The position numbers were made by a program, and so were the translations under genes. A DNA stretch of 64,000 nucleotides from Pedobacter sp. KBW06 (GTDB taxonomy: Bacteria; Bacteroidota; Bacteroidia; Sphingobacteriales; Sphingobacteriaceae): contig NZ_QAJL01000004.1 in the NCBI RefSeq assembly GCF_003852525.1, positions 872,459 through 936,458 on the forward strand. The letters are read 5' to 3'. The notes beneath the pieces are model-generated. The model was not told the DNA's origin. It made no database searches and saw only the letters and a program-made list of their open reading frames with translations. Of this stretch, positions 43,406 through 52,448 are shown piece by piece (the first letter of the stretch is position 1; each line of letters begins with the position of its first letter).

Positions 43406-44305
43406 TTATAAATACTTTAATGATACCTTTTTCTGTTCGACAGAGAGTCTTGCCTTTTTTCCGACAATTAAGGCCCTGTTGTCATCGATATGACCAACCG
43501 GAAAATTGAAACATACAGGGTATCCATATTCCTTTACCAGATCCAGAATCAACTGTTCGGGACTTGATCCGAATGGAATGTCTTCAGGTTTAATGCCAGT
43601 AAAAGCACCTACAATCAGGCCCTTTAACCGGGATAATTTGCCACTGCGCTTTAGCATCCACATCATTCGGTCTATGGCATATTCCTGTTCGCCAACATCT
43701 TCCAGGAACAAAATCTTATCTGTGTAATCTACTGCTGAAGCGGAGCCTTCGGTTGCCACCAACAGGGTTAGGTTTCCTCCTATGACAATGCCTTCTGCAA
43801 TCCCTTCCAAATTTTTAAACCCGCTGTTATATTCGTAGGAAAGCGGTTCTCCGAATAGTACTTTCCTTAAGGACTCCAGTGATTCAGGAGAAGCATCCTC
43901 AAAAGTTTTAGGCATTTGTCCATGGATGCTTTGCGTATTCAGTACAGCTAAAAGATGAGAAAGCAAAATCGTGAGGTCGCTGAAACCGATGAGCCATTTG
44001 GGATCTTCTTTAAAACCGGTAAAATCAAGTTCGTCAATGATTCTAATGGTTCCGTACCCTCCTCTGGAAGCAATAATGGCGCGGATGTCAGGATCGTCCA
44101 AAAAGCTTTGAAGGTCTCTTGTGCGCTGTGCGTCAGTTCCGGCAAACTGATGGTATCCGGCATAAATGTTTTCTCCGGGAACAACTTCCAGTCCCCACTG
44201 CTCCAAAATCGCGATGGCACTATTAATGTCTCCTGGTAATTTCTTTGCTGGGGAAACGATTGCAATTTTGTCTCCTTTTTTTAAATGAGCTGGCTGTTTA
44301 ATCAT
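43406..44305 (-). CDS. LD-carboxypeptidase, S66 family (LdcA/MccF-like)
   Basis: I use the ATG at 44305 (MIKQPAHLKKGDKIAIVSPA), the family's usual N-terminus. The 299-residue protein has the S66 nucleophile Ser in ASRGGYGTIRIIDE, the substrate and catalytic Glu region FLEDVGEQEYAIDRMMW, and the His in NFPVGHIDDNRALI. Family members either remove D-Ala from recycled murein tetrapeptides (LdcA) or cleave microcin C-type antibiotics (MccF). Recycling is the more likely role; no microcin gene is nearby. It is divergent from metG, with start codons very close together. Confidence 0.9.
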   Translation of the reverse strand: MIKQPAHLKKGDKIAIVSPAKKLPGDINSAIAILEQWGLEVVPGENIYAGYHQFAGTDAQRTRDLQSFLDDPDIRAIIASRGGYGTIRIIDELDFTGFKEDPKWLIGFSDLTILLSHLLAVLNTQSIHGQMPKTFEDASPESLESLRKVLFGEPLSYEYNSGFKNLEGIAEGIVIGGNLTLLVATEGSASAVDYTDKILFLEDVGEQEYAIDRMMWMLKRSGKLSRLKGLIVGAFTGIKPEDIPFGSSPEQLILDLVKEYGYPVCFNFPVGHIDDNRALIVGKKARLSVEQKKVSLKYL

Positions 44306-44317
44306 GGGTAAAACACT

Positions 44318-44325
44318 TATATTTG
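44318..44325 (+). promoter_or_regulatory. Predicted -7 box of metG
   Basis: TATATTTG is an exact match to TAnnTTTG. It lies downstream of the first in-frame ATG (44304) and upstream of the TTG at 44346, so it helps decide the metG start. A weak -33 candidate (TTTA) lies about 18 bases upstream. Confidence 0.5.
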
Positions 44326-44345
44326 ACAAAATAATAAAAATAGTT

Positions 44346-46454
44346 TTGGATAATAGTAAAATAAAGAGATATACGGTTACGGCCGCTTTGCCTTATACCA
44401 ACGGACCAGTGCATATTGGACACTTAGCAGGTGTTTATCTACCTGCGGATACTTATGTAAGGTATCTGCGTTCGAATAAAAGAGATGTGAAATTTATCTG
44501 CGGATCTGATGAAAATGGTGTGCCCATTACCCTTAAAGCTAAAAGGGAGGGGGTAACTCCTCAGGTTATTGTTGATAAATACCATAAAATCATCGGTGAT
44601 TCTTTTAAGGAATTCGGCGTTTCCTTTGATATTTATCACCGGACTTCCTCTTTAATGCACCATCAGACGGCTTCAGACTTCTTTGAAAACCTTTATGATA
44701 AAGGGGTGTTTACGGAAGAAGTGACAGAACAATACTACGATGAAAAAGCACAAACATTCCTTGCCGACAGGTACATTACCGGAACCTGTCCGAAGTGTGG
44801 AAATGAAAATGCTTATGGCGATCAATGTGAGAATTGCGGAAGTACCTTAAATGCGACCGATCTGATCAATCCTAAGTCTACTCTTTCAGGAGAAAAGCCG
44901 GTAAGGAAAGAAACTAAAAATTGGTTTTTACCGCTGGATAAATATGAAGGCCAGCTTAGAGCATATATAGAAAGCCATAAAGAATGGCGTCCGAATGTTT
45001 ATGGACAATGTCAGTCATGGTTAAATGCAGGATTGCAGCCCCGTGCAATGACCAGGGATCTGGATTGGGGAGTAAAAGTTCCCGTTAAAGATGCTGAAGG
45101 TAAAGTGTTATATGTTTGGTTCGATGCGCCGATCGGTTATATTTCCGCAACAAAAGAATTGTTTGAGTATGCCCGTCTGGATGTCTGGAATCCTAAGGCT
45201 GAAGAATATTATATCAATAAAACAGGATTAATAAAGGGAAACTGGGAAGATTATTGGAAAGATGAAGAAACAAAATTGGTTCATTTCATCGGCAAAGACA
45301 ATATCGTTTTCCATTGTGTGATTTTTCCGGCAATGTTAATGGCTCATGGTGATTATACCTTAGCGGATAATGTGCCTGCAAATGAGTTCCTGAATCTGGA
45401 AGGTCAGAAAATATCGACTTCTAAAAACTGGGCAGTCTGGTTAAATGAGTATTTGCTGGAATTCAAGGGTAAACAAGATGTATTACGTTATGTGCTAACT
45501 GCTACTGCCCCTGAAACTAAGGATAATGATTTTACCTGGAAAGATTTTCAGGCGAGAAACAACAATGAACTGGTTGCCATCTTAGGTAATTTCATCAACA
45601 GGGTGACGGTATTAACGCATAAATATTTTGGCGGTAAAGTGCCAATGCGCATGGAGGTTACTCCGGTTGATCAGGAGGTGATTGATGAACTTGCTGCTTT
45701 CCCGGCCAGAATCAGTGCGTCAATAGAAAATTACCGTTTCAGAGAAGCTTTATCTGAGGTGATGAACGTTGCCCGTCTGGGAAATAAATACCTGGCGGAA
45801 ACGGAGCCCTGGAAAGTGATTAAAACGGATGAAGACAGGGTTCGTACGATTTTAAATATCAGCCTGCAAATTGCAGCAAACATAGAAATACTGATTGAGC
45901 CGTTTTTGCCTTTTACAGCCGATAAGCTAATGAAAATGCTGAATTATGGCGGTCATCAATGGGCTGATGCAGGCAGAGTAGATTTACTTCACCGCGGCCA
46001 TCAGCTGAATGAGCCACAATTGCTGTTCGAAAAGATCGAGGATGAAGAAGTGCAGGCGCAAATTGATAAGTTGAACCAAAGTAAGGCAGATAATACAGTA
46101 AATAATGCTGTTGTTGCTCCTGCCAAGGAAAACATTCAATTTGAACAATTTGGTGCGATCGATATTCGTGTGGCTACCATTATTGCTGCTGAAAAGGTAG
46201 AAAAGACAAAGAAATTGTTGAAATTAACCCTGGATACGGGAATAGATGAACGGACTGTTGTATCTGGTATTGCCGAATATTTTAAACCGGAAGATATTGT
46301 AGGTCAACAGGTAAGCGTGGTTGTGAACCTGGCTCCCAGGGAAATTAAGGGAATTTTATCACAAGGAATGATATTAATGTCTGAAAATTCAGAAGGAAAA
46401 CTTACTTTTGTGGCTCCTATACAAAACCATAGTAATGGCAGCGTAATAAAATAG
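44346..46454 (+). CDS. metG: Methionyl-tRNA synthetase
   Basis: MetG charges tRNA-Met. Homology begins at KRYTVTAALPYTNGPVHIGH, and I favour the TTG at 44346 (702 residues, N-terminus M/L-DNSKIKRY); the ATG at 44304 would add 14 residues but lies upstream of the predicted -7 box and almost on the start of the divergent gene. Domains: Rossmann catalytic core with the HIGH motif, a zinc knuckle (CPKCGNENAYGDQCENC), the KMSKS-type loop as KISTSKNWAV, an anticodon-binding helix bundle, and a C-terminal EMAP/Trbp111-type tRNA-binding OB domain (FGAIDIRVATIIAAEKVEKT, VSGIAEYF). A tRNA-Arg gene follows five bases after the stop. Confidence 0.95.
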   Translation: MDNSKIKRYTVTAALPYTNGPVHIGHLAGVYLPADTYVRYLRSNKRDVKFICGSDENGVPITLKAKREGVTPQVIVDKYHKIIGDSFKEFGVSFDIYHRTSSLMHHQTASDFFENLYDKGVFTEEVTEQYYDEKAQTFLADRYITGTCPKCGNENAYGDQCENCGSTLNATDLINPKSTLSGEKPVRKETKNWFLPLDKYEGQLRAYIESHKEWRPNVYGQCQSWLNAGLQPRAMTRDLDWGVKVPVKDAEGKVLYVWFDAPIGYISATKELFEYARLDVWNPKAEEYYINKTGLIKGNWEDYWKDEETKLVHFIGKDNIVFHCVIFPAMLMAHGDYTLADNVPANEFLNLEGQKISTSKNWAVWLNEYLLEFKGKQDVLRYVLTATAPETKDNDFTWKDFQARNNNELVAILGNFINRVTVLTHKYFGGKVPMRMEVTPVDQEVIDELAAFPARISASIENYRFREALSEVMNVARLGNKYLAETEPWKVIKTDEDRVRTILNISLQIAANIEILIEPFLPFTADKLMKMLNYGGHQWADAGRVDLLHRGHQLNEPQLLFEKIEDEEVQAQIDKLNQSKADNTVNNAVVAPAKENIQFEQFGAIDIRVATIIAAEKVEKTKKLLKLTLDTGIDERTVVSGIAEYFKPEDIVGQQVSVVVNLAPREIKGILSQGMILMSENSEGKLTFVAPIQNHSNGSVIK

Positions 46455-46459
46455 GTACT

Positions 46460-46531
46460 GGTCCCGTAGTTCAACGGATAGAATAGAAGTTTCCTAAACT
46501 TTAGATATGAGTTCGATTCTCGTCGGGACCA
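46460..46531 (+). tRNA. tRNA-Arg (anticodon CCU)
   Basis: The 72-base sequence folds as a tRNA: acceptor GGTCCCG/CGGGACC, D stem GTTC/GAAT, anticodon stem GAAGT/ACTTT with loop TTCCTAA (anticodon CCT, reading AGG), and T stem ATGAG/CTCGT with loop TTCGATT. The discriminator base is A and CCA is not encoded. It starts five bases after metG, so it is probably processed from the metG transcript; a terminator follows 20 bases later. Confidence 0.93.
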
Positions 46532-46550
46532 CTTTTTAAATGACTTGAGA

Positions 46551-46580
46551 TGGCTTTCCTTTATAAGGAAGGCCATTTTT
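46551..46580 (+). terminator. Intrinsic terminator after the tRNA-Arg gene
   Basis: TGGCTTTCCTT (46551-46561) pairs with AAGGAAGGCCA (46565-46575, one G-U) around a 3-base loop, followed by TTTTTG. Confidence 0.88.
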
Positions 46581-47131
46581 GTTTTTTGTGATTTATGTAG
46601 AGACATCTTTTAAATCTCCCTGTTGCCTTAAATGCCATGTTTTAAAGATGCTGGTCGCAACATCATCTGGATTGATTCCCAGTAATGTAATTGTTTTGTA
46701 ATTTTTGCTTTCTCCTCATTTTATATCTGACGAATTAAAATACGCTATCTGATAATCAGGAGACTCAGCTCTTGTTTTTTTTTCATTTGAACTGTAAATT
46801 TCCTATTGGTTAAGATTATGTAGCTTAACTGCCAGAGTGGGTCTTAACATCCCAATGAAAATTGCCTGACCTATTGTACGCACTAACAAAAAAAATTATC
46901 AAAAGATTTTAAAGGCTTTTTTTGCGGCAATTGCTATATGCTTCTATTGTCCACTGAATTTAGCAGTTAATTTTTTTGAAATTAACGCTGATATCCTCTT
47001 GTGTTATCTTTTTTCTTTTTTGTGATGGTAAATGGGGCAAACATATCTTTGTATTTCCATTCCGGAATATGACGTTTAATAATAAAAATATTCCATAAAG
47101 TTGATTTTTTTGCAAAGAATAGCAAAATAAA
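46581..47131. other. Long A+T-rich intergenic stretch before SusCD pair 4
   Basis: I see no gene or RNA in these ~550 bases. The only local structure is a weak GTTAAT/ATTAAC inverted repeat near 46970. The promoter of susC pair 4 follows. Confidence 0.5.
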
Positions 47132-47183
47132 TTTGGCCATGTTATTAAGTTGCAGTATTATTGGTGAAAATTTAACTAACCTA
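47132..47183 (+). promoter_or_regulatory. Predicted promoter and conserved leader of susC pair 4
   Basis: TTTG (47132-47135), a 20-base spacer and TATTATTG (47156-47163), then TTAACTAACCTA (47172-47183). A perfect TAAATTTG at 47128-47135 is an alternative -7 box. The -7 box at 47156 ends 30 bases before the ATG, as in the other pairs. Confidence 0.5.
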
Positions 47184-47193
47184 TTTTTAAATT

Positions 47194-50100
47194 ATGAAAA
47201 AACTTCTACAAAGTTTGTTCATCTTGTTGTTCGTTGCTACCTCAGCAATGGCCCAAGAGCGGACAATTACAGGTACGGTTACTTCAAAAGAGGATAAATT
47301 ACCAATCCCGGGAGTAAGTGTAAAGGTAAAAGGTACAAAAAGTGGTACTGTAACAGGATCGAACGGAAAATACTCTGTTCAGGTTCCTGCAGGCGCAACA
47401 GAACTGGAATTCACCTATCTAGGTTTCGAGAGACTAAGTAAAGCAATTGGTGGCTCAACAGTAGATGTTGTTTTATCCCCGGATTCAAAAGTCTTAACCG
47501 AAGTTGTTGTAACAGCCCTTGGTATTAAAAGACAGGCGAGCTCACTTGGTTACGCAACTCAAATTGTTAAAGGTGACGAGGTTGCTCAAAAATCAGATCC
47601 CAACCTTTTGAATACTTTACAAGGAAAAGTGACTGGTGTGAACATTACAAGTTCTTCTGGCGCGCCAGGATCGTCTACCAACATTAACATTAGAGGGGTA
47701 ACTTCGTTCAACGGAAATAACCAGCCCCTAATTGTTGTGGATGGAATTATCTTTAACAATGGTGTAGATAATACACAAAATACATTGTTTGGTTCTCAGC
47801 CTTCTGGTCGTCTTTCTGATGTTGATCCGGAAAGTATTGCTACCATCAACGTGTTGAAAGGTCCTGCTGCATCTGTTTTATATGGTTCAAGAGCTTCTGC
47901 TGGTGTAATTGTAATTACAACTAAAGACGGTTCAGGAATGAAAGGTAAAACTGAAGTAACATTCAGCTCTTCACTAAATTTACAAAATGCAAGTTACCTT
48001 CCTAAATTTCAAAATGAGTACGGTCAGGGAACGCAGAATAATTTTGTGGAAAACAGCACCAATTCATGGGGACCAAAATTCGGTACTATGCCAACGGTTA
48101 CGACCAGTTATGCAGGAGTAGTACCTTACCAGGCATATCCTAACAATATAAAAGATTTTTATAAACAAGGTTCGATCTTACAGAACAGTTTGAATATCGC
48201 CGGTGGTGATAAGGATAAAAATTTTGTTGTGAATTTGGGTAGTACCTTACAGAGTGGAATTATTGACCATTCTAAATACCAAAGACATAACGTTCAGGTT
48301 GGTGGAAATACCAAACTAAGAAACGGTATCAAATTGGGTGGAACAATTACTTATGTAAAAAGTTTTACAAAGAACACAATTGCAGGTAACGGTGGAAGTG
48401 CCTTTGGTCAGATCAGCAGAATTCCTCGTAGTTATGATTTAAGCGGAGCTCCGTACAAAAATGACCTTGGAAATAGTATCTATTTCTTACCAGGACAAAA
48501 TCACCCGAAATGGTCGCTTGAAAACGAATACCTGGATAACAGAATTGACCGTGTATTCGGTAATACTTCGATCAGTTATGACATTGCTGATTGGATTAAC
48601 GTTGGCTATAGAATTACAGCGGATGTATACCAGGATGATAAAAATGCAATCAACAGACTGGGTGCAGCAAGAAATCCAGGTGGACTTCTAGGCGAATCAG
48701 GTATACTAAGAGGTGAATATAATGGTGATTTGTTGATCAATATGAAAAAGAACAACGTATTCACTGACGGATTAAATGCAAGCCTCTTGTTAGGACAGAA
48801 CATCAACCAAAGAACACTAAGAGCTTCTGAAGTAGTTGCTGAAGGCTTGGTTATCCCTGGTTTTGATAACGTGAGTAACGGTACCGTATTCACAAATTCA
48901 AGTGCTACAAGAGAAATGAGAAGATTAGTTGGGCATTATGCACAGTTGTCTTTGGACTATAAATCTTATTTGTTCATGGAGCTTTCAGGAAGAGCAGATA
49001 TGTCTTCTACATTGCCAACAAATAAAAATACTTACTTCTATCCATCAGTTGCCGTAAGTTTTGTGCCTACTGAAGTATTCAACATCAAATCAGATGTGCT
49101 TTCTTACTTGAAAATCAGAGGTAACGTGGCAAGGGTAGGTAGGGATGCTGATCCTTATTTATTGAATTCTGTGTATGTTAAATCTAGTTATGGTAACAAC
49201 ACCGCATCAATTAACTTCCCTATGTCAATCGGCGGAAACAGTATTCCTGGATTTGGTGCGAGCACCAGAATCGGTTCTCCTGATTTAGGACCTGAGTTCG
49301 TTACTTCATATGAAGGTGGATTTAATATTGGATTATTGAAAAGCAGAGTAAGTGTTGATTTTACTTATTTTGATACACGTAGTACAAATCAGATCTTTAA
49401 CGTTGCAGTGTCTAACTCATCAGGATATGATACCAGAACAACTAATATCGGAGAAATGAGAAATAGGGGAATTGAGTTGCAATTAAATGCAACCCCTGTA
49501 AGATCATCTGATTTTAGCTGGGATGTGAGCATGAACTTCACAAGAATCAGAAATAAAGTTTTATCTATTGATGAAGGTGTAGATAATGCCCCGATTGCAG
49601 GTAATGCATTCGTTGGTATCAACCCTTCAATAAAAGTTGGATATCCTTATGGTGTGATTATTTCTACTGCAAACGCCAGAACTCCAAATGGAGAGCTGTT
49701 GGTTAACGGATTAACTGGTGCTTTTGCTCCAGGAGTTCCAAATAGCGTGGTTATGAGTCCTCAGAAAGATTATACACTTGGAATCAGCAACAGGTTTACT
49801 TATAAAGGATTAACATTGTCTGCTTTATTTGACATCAATAAAGGAGGTCAGATCTATTCATTTGGTCAAACAGATATGCGTGGAGGAGGTCAGATAGAAA
49901 TGACTGCTAAAGACAGAGATCAACCAAGAATTCTTCCAGGTGTAATTGCAAATGGAGATGGTACCTACAGAAAAAATAATATCCAGGTATCAGCTCAGAC
50001 TTACTGGGCAGGATTAGGCGGTTTGGCTTCCGAAGGAGCGGTATTTGATGCAACTTCATACAGATTGAGAGAAGTTGGTCTTGCTTATTCTTTACCGGCT

Positions 50101-50292
50101 AAATTGTTAACCAAAACTCCTTTTGGTCAGGTAAGCTTAGGATTTAGCGCAAGAAATCTTTGGTTATTTGCTCCTGGATTCCCTCAGGATCCTGAGACTA
50201 ATAGCTCTGGTGCAGGTAATATCCAAGGTGTGGACTTTAATGGTATGCCTTCAACCAAAAATTACGGATTTAATCTTAAAGTAACCTTCTAG
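47194..50292 (+). CDS. SusC/RagA TonB-linked outer-membrane transporter, pair 4
   Basis: The 1,032-residue transporter starts MKKLLQSLFILLFVATSAMA, then RTITGTVTSKEDKLPIPGVS, the TonB-box region TEVVVTALGIKRQASSLGYA, a plug (VNITSSSGAPGSSTNINIRG, LIVVDGIIFN, INVLKGPAASVLYGSRASAG) and a barrel ending YGFNLKVTF. It belongs to the ALGI-type subfamily with pairs 1 and 2. No STN domain is present. susD follows after 11 bases, and a small lipoprotein gene closes the operon. Substrate unknown. Confidence 0.95.
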   Translation: MKKLLQSLFILLFVATSAMAQERTITGTVTSKEDKLPIPGVSVKVKGTKSGTVTGSNGKYSVQVPAGATELEFTYLGFERLSKAIGGSTVDVVLSPDSKVLTEVVVTALGIKRQASSLGYATQIVKGDEVAQKSDPNLLNTLQGKVTGVNITSSSGAPGSSTNINIRGVTSFNGNNQPLIVVDGIIFNNGVDNTQNTLFGSQPSGRLSDVDPESIATINVLKGPAASVLYGSRASAGVIVITTKDGSGMKGKTEVTFSSSLNLQNASYLPKFQNEYGQGTQNNFVENSTNSWGPKFGTMPTVTTSYAGVVPYQAYPNNIKDFYKQGSILQNSLNIAGGDKDKNFVVNLGSTLQSGIIDHSKYQRHNVQVGGNTKLRNGIKLGGTITYVKSFTKNTIAGNGGSAFGQISRIPRSYDLSGAPYKNDLGNSIYFLPGQNHPKWSLENEYLDNRIDRVFGNTSISYDIADWINVGYRITADVYQDDKNAINRLGAARNPGGLLGESGILRGEYNGDLLINMKKNNVFTDGLNASLLLGQNINQRTLRASEVVAEGLVIPGFDNVSNGTVFTNSSATREMRRLVGHYAQLSLDYKSYLFMELSGRADMSSTLPTNKNTYFYPSVAVSFVPTEVFNIKSDVLSYLKIRGNVARVGRDADPYLLNSVYVKSSYGNNTASINFPMSIGGNSIPGFGASTRIGSPDLGPEFVTSYEGGFNIGLLKSRVSVDFTYFDTRSTNQIFNVAVSNSSGYDTRTTNIGEMRNRGIELQLNATPVRSSDFSWDVSMNFTRIRNKVLSIDEGVDNAPIAGNAFVGINPSIKVGYPYGVIISTANARTPNGELLVNGLTGAFAPGVPNSVVMSPQKDYTLGISNRFTYKGLTLSALFDINKGGQIYSFGQTDMRGGGQIEMTAKDRDQPRILPGVIANGDGTYRKNNIQVSAQTYWAGLGGLASEGAVFDATSYRLREVGLAYSLPAKLLTKTPFGQVSLGFSARNLWLFAPGFPQDPETNSSGAGNIQGVDFNGMPSTKNYGFNLKVTF

Positions 50293-50303
50293 AAAAAACG
50301 ATT

Positions 50304-51770
50304 ATGAAATATATAAGAGTTAATAAAATTTTATCATTTTGTGCCATTGCAGCTTTAGCTTTGAGCACATCATCCTGCAAAAAGTTTCTGGATGTTAATG
50401 ACACCCCAAATAACCCTCTGGCTATTCCTCCTAATGTGGCTTTGCCGGGAGCGATCGTTGGTTCCGCATTTGCGAATAACAATGAATTGAACAGATTTGG
50501 TTCTGTACTGATCGATGTGACTTCAGGCGCAGCTGGTAGCCCTTTAAGATGGGATAGATATAATACTGATGGAGATGATTTTGGAAATCAATGGCGCTTT
50601 GAGATTTATGATGGTGCATTGGTTAACTATAAAAAAATCATCGAAAGCGAAGGCAAATACCAGTCTCCGGTTTATTCAGGGATCTCGAAAATAATGATGG
50701 CTTATACTTTTGGTATGACTACCGATTGTTGGGGAGATATTCCATATTCTGATGCATTGAAAGGAAATGGAGCTACTCAGCCAAAGCTGGATACTCAAAA
50801 AGACATTTATTTGGGTGCGGCAGGTATTCAGAGTTTATTTGATCTGGTAAAAGATGGAATGAAAGATTTGGATAAGAAAGGATTGCTTATCCCTAAAACT
50901 GACGATGTGGTTTATGGAGGAGATATTGTGAAGTGGAAAAAGGCGGGAAATACCCTCTTACTTAAACTGGCTCTTCAGATCAGTTTAGTGGAACCGGCAA
51001 AAGCAAAAGCGATTATCGATGAAGTTTTAGCTTCTGCTGATTCTTACATCAAGAGTAATAGCGAAAATTTAGAAGTTAAATTTGGTGCCTCAGTTGGAAG
51101 CAGAAGTCCAGTGTATGAGTATACAAGAATCAGTTCATTTAGAACAGATCAATTGATCAGTACACGTTTCTTAACTAAATTACAATCGACAAATGATCCA
51201 AGGCTAACTGCTTTCATTACTAAACCGGGAGCCAATTATGTAACTGTTGATAATGGTTTCGCTGGAACTGTTCCTGGATTTGATACCCGTTCGCAGTTCG
51301 GTAATTATGTAACCGGAATAAATGGCGAAGGTCCTGTAAGATTAGTTTCTAACTGGCAAAGGGCATTTATTCTTGCAGAAGCAGTATTGAGATTAGGTAC
51401 TGCTGGTGATGCTCAGGCATTGTATACTGAAGGTATCACTGCATCAATGCAATCAGCAGGAGTAAGTGGCACGGATATTACAGCTTTCTTGACTGCAAAT
51501 CCTACCATTGCGACTTTAAGCGGGACTAATGAAGCGAAAATCAAACAGATTATAGATCAAAAGTATATATCTTTAGTTGGAAATGGTTTTGAACAATGGA
51601 CTGACTGGAGAAGAACTGGTTATCCTGACCTACCGGCACACCAGAATGCGGTTGGTATCGACGGAACCCGTCCGGTGAGATTGCAATATATCACTCAGGA
51701 AATACAACGTAATCCTAATTTCAAAACAGGTATTTTACCAAACGTGAAAGTTTGGTGGGATGTAAACTAA
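50304..51770 (+). CDS. SusD-like surface lipoprotein, pair 4 (SusD-like_2 type)
   Basis: The 488-residue lipoprotein has a lipobox (LSTSSC, Cys near 24) followed by KKFLDVNDTPNNPLAIPPNV. Family landmarks are TTDCWGDIPYSDALKGNG, QPKLDTQKDIYLGAAGIQSL, KWKKAGNTLLLKLALQ, NWQRAFILAEAVLRLG and IDQKYISLVGNGFEQWTDWR. It should act as the lid of the SusC channel of pair 4. The small lipoprotein gene starts seven bases after its stop. Confidence 0.93.
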   Translation: MKYIRVNKILSFCAIAALALSTSSCKKFLDVNDTPNNPLAIPPNVALPGAIVGSAFANNNELNRFGSVLIDVTSGAAGSPLRWDRYNTDGDDFGNQWRFEIYDGALVNYKKIIESEGKYQSPVYSGISKIMMAYTFGMTTDCWGDIPYSDALKGNGATQPKLDTQKDIYLGAAGIQSLFDLVKDGMKDLDKKGLLIPKTDDVVYGGDIVKWKKAGNTLLLKLALQISLVEPAKAKAIIDEVLASADSYIKSNSENLEVKFGASVGSRSPVYEYTRISSFRTDQLISTRFLTKLQSTNDPRLTAFITKPGANYVTVDNGFAGTVPGFDTRSQFGNYVTGINGEGPVRLVSNWQRAFILAEAVLRLGTAGDAQALYTEGITASMQSAGVSGTDITAFLTANPTIATLSGTNEAKIKQIIDQKYISLVGNGFEQWTDWRRTGYPDLPAHQNAVGIDGTRPVRLQYITQEIQRNPNFKTGILPNVKVWWDVN

Positions 51771-51777
51771 TTAACAT

Positions 51778-52266
51778 ATGAAAAATATATATATAATACT
51801 GGCTTTGTTGCTGACTATTGGAGTGACAAGCTGCAAAAAAAAATACGGAGAGTTTTATAAGGACAATTTACCTGAAACACCTGTCACCTTTCCAGGAACG
51901 ACTACCTTTGGGTTTAATCCTTATATTTCTATAACCGCTGCCGATTTGAATGCACCAATTAAATTTACTTTAGCAATTCCAGATAGTTCACCAAGAACTA
52001 TAAAAGAAATTACAAAAGTATTAGCAGGAGGTACAGCTATTCAGCCGGGTTCGGTTACTACAGCTACTTACATTGCAGCGCCTATTGCTGGTAATGGAAA
52101 GACTGCAGTTTTTCAAACAACGCTAACTGCTTTCAAGGCTTCTTCAGCAGCTAACGCTGCCTTGATTAACACGAAAACTCCGGAGATTGCTTTTATATTT
52201 TTAGTAACCTTAGATAATGGCGAAACCATTATTCCGGTACAGGTGAGGGCAAGAGTAACCTACTAG
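51778..52266 (+). CDS. Small lipoprotein of SusCD operon 4
   Basis: The 162-residue protein has a lipobox (TIGVTSC, Cys near 19) followed by KKKYGEFYKDN. The rest looks like an Ig-type beta-sandwich (ISITAADLNAPIKFTLAIPD, TPEIAFIFLVTLDNGETIIP, ending VQVRARVTY). It occupies the position of SusE/SusF-type surface-binding lipoproteins but is much shorter, and I do not recognise the family. Seven bases separate it from susD, and the terminator follows, so it belongs to operon 4. A role as an accessory surface binder is inferred from position only. Confidence 0.7.
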   Translation: MKNIYIILALLLTIGVTSCKKKYGEFYKDNLPETPVTFPGTTTFGFNPYISITAADLNAPIKFTLAIPDSSPRTIKEITKVLAGGTAIQPGSVTTATYIAAPIAGNGKTAVFQTTLTAFKASSAANAALINTKTPEIAFIFLVTLDNGETIIPVQVRARVTY

Positions 52267-52292
52267 GTTTCTTTAGCGCTTTAGATAAGATC

Positions 52293-52330
52293 AATGGGAT
52301 TTGAGTTTTAACTCAAATCCCATTTTTTTT
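52293..52330 (+). terminator. Intrinsic terminator of SusCD operon 4
   Basis: GGGATTTGAG and CTCAAATCCC form the core of a long stem with a small T/A loop, followed by eight T. Confidence 0.92.
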
Positions 52331-52448
52331 GATCGATAGTTTGGTGTTTTGCTTTAAGCCGGATACCGTTTTTTTAACCTTAATGGTCTTTTGATTGCAC
52401 TATTGTTGAGTGATGGTTAAAAGTCTAACTTGCAAATAAAACGAAGTC

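Noticed and set aside
46840..46900. tRNA-like pairing TGGG/CCCA upstream of SusCD pair 4
   Set aside because: There is no acceptor, D or T arm; only a short hairpin is present.
28090..50292. An invertible susC shufflon
   Set aside because: All four susC genes have the same orientation, and no recombinase gene or inverted repeats are visible, so inversion is not supported.
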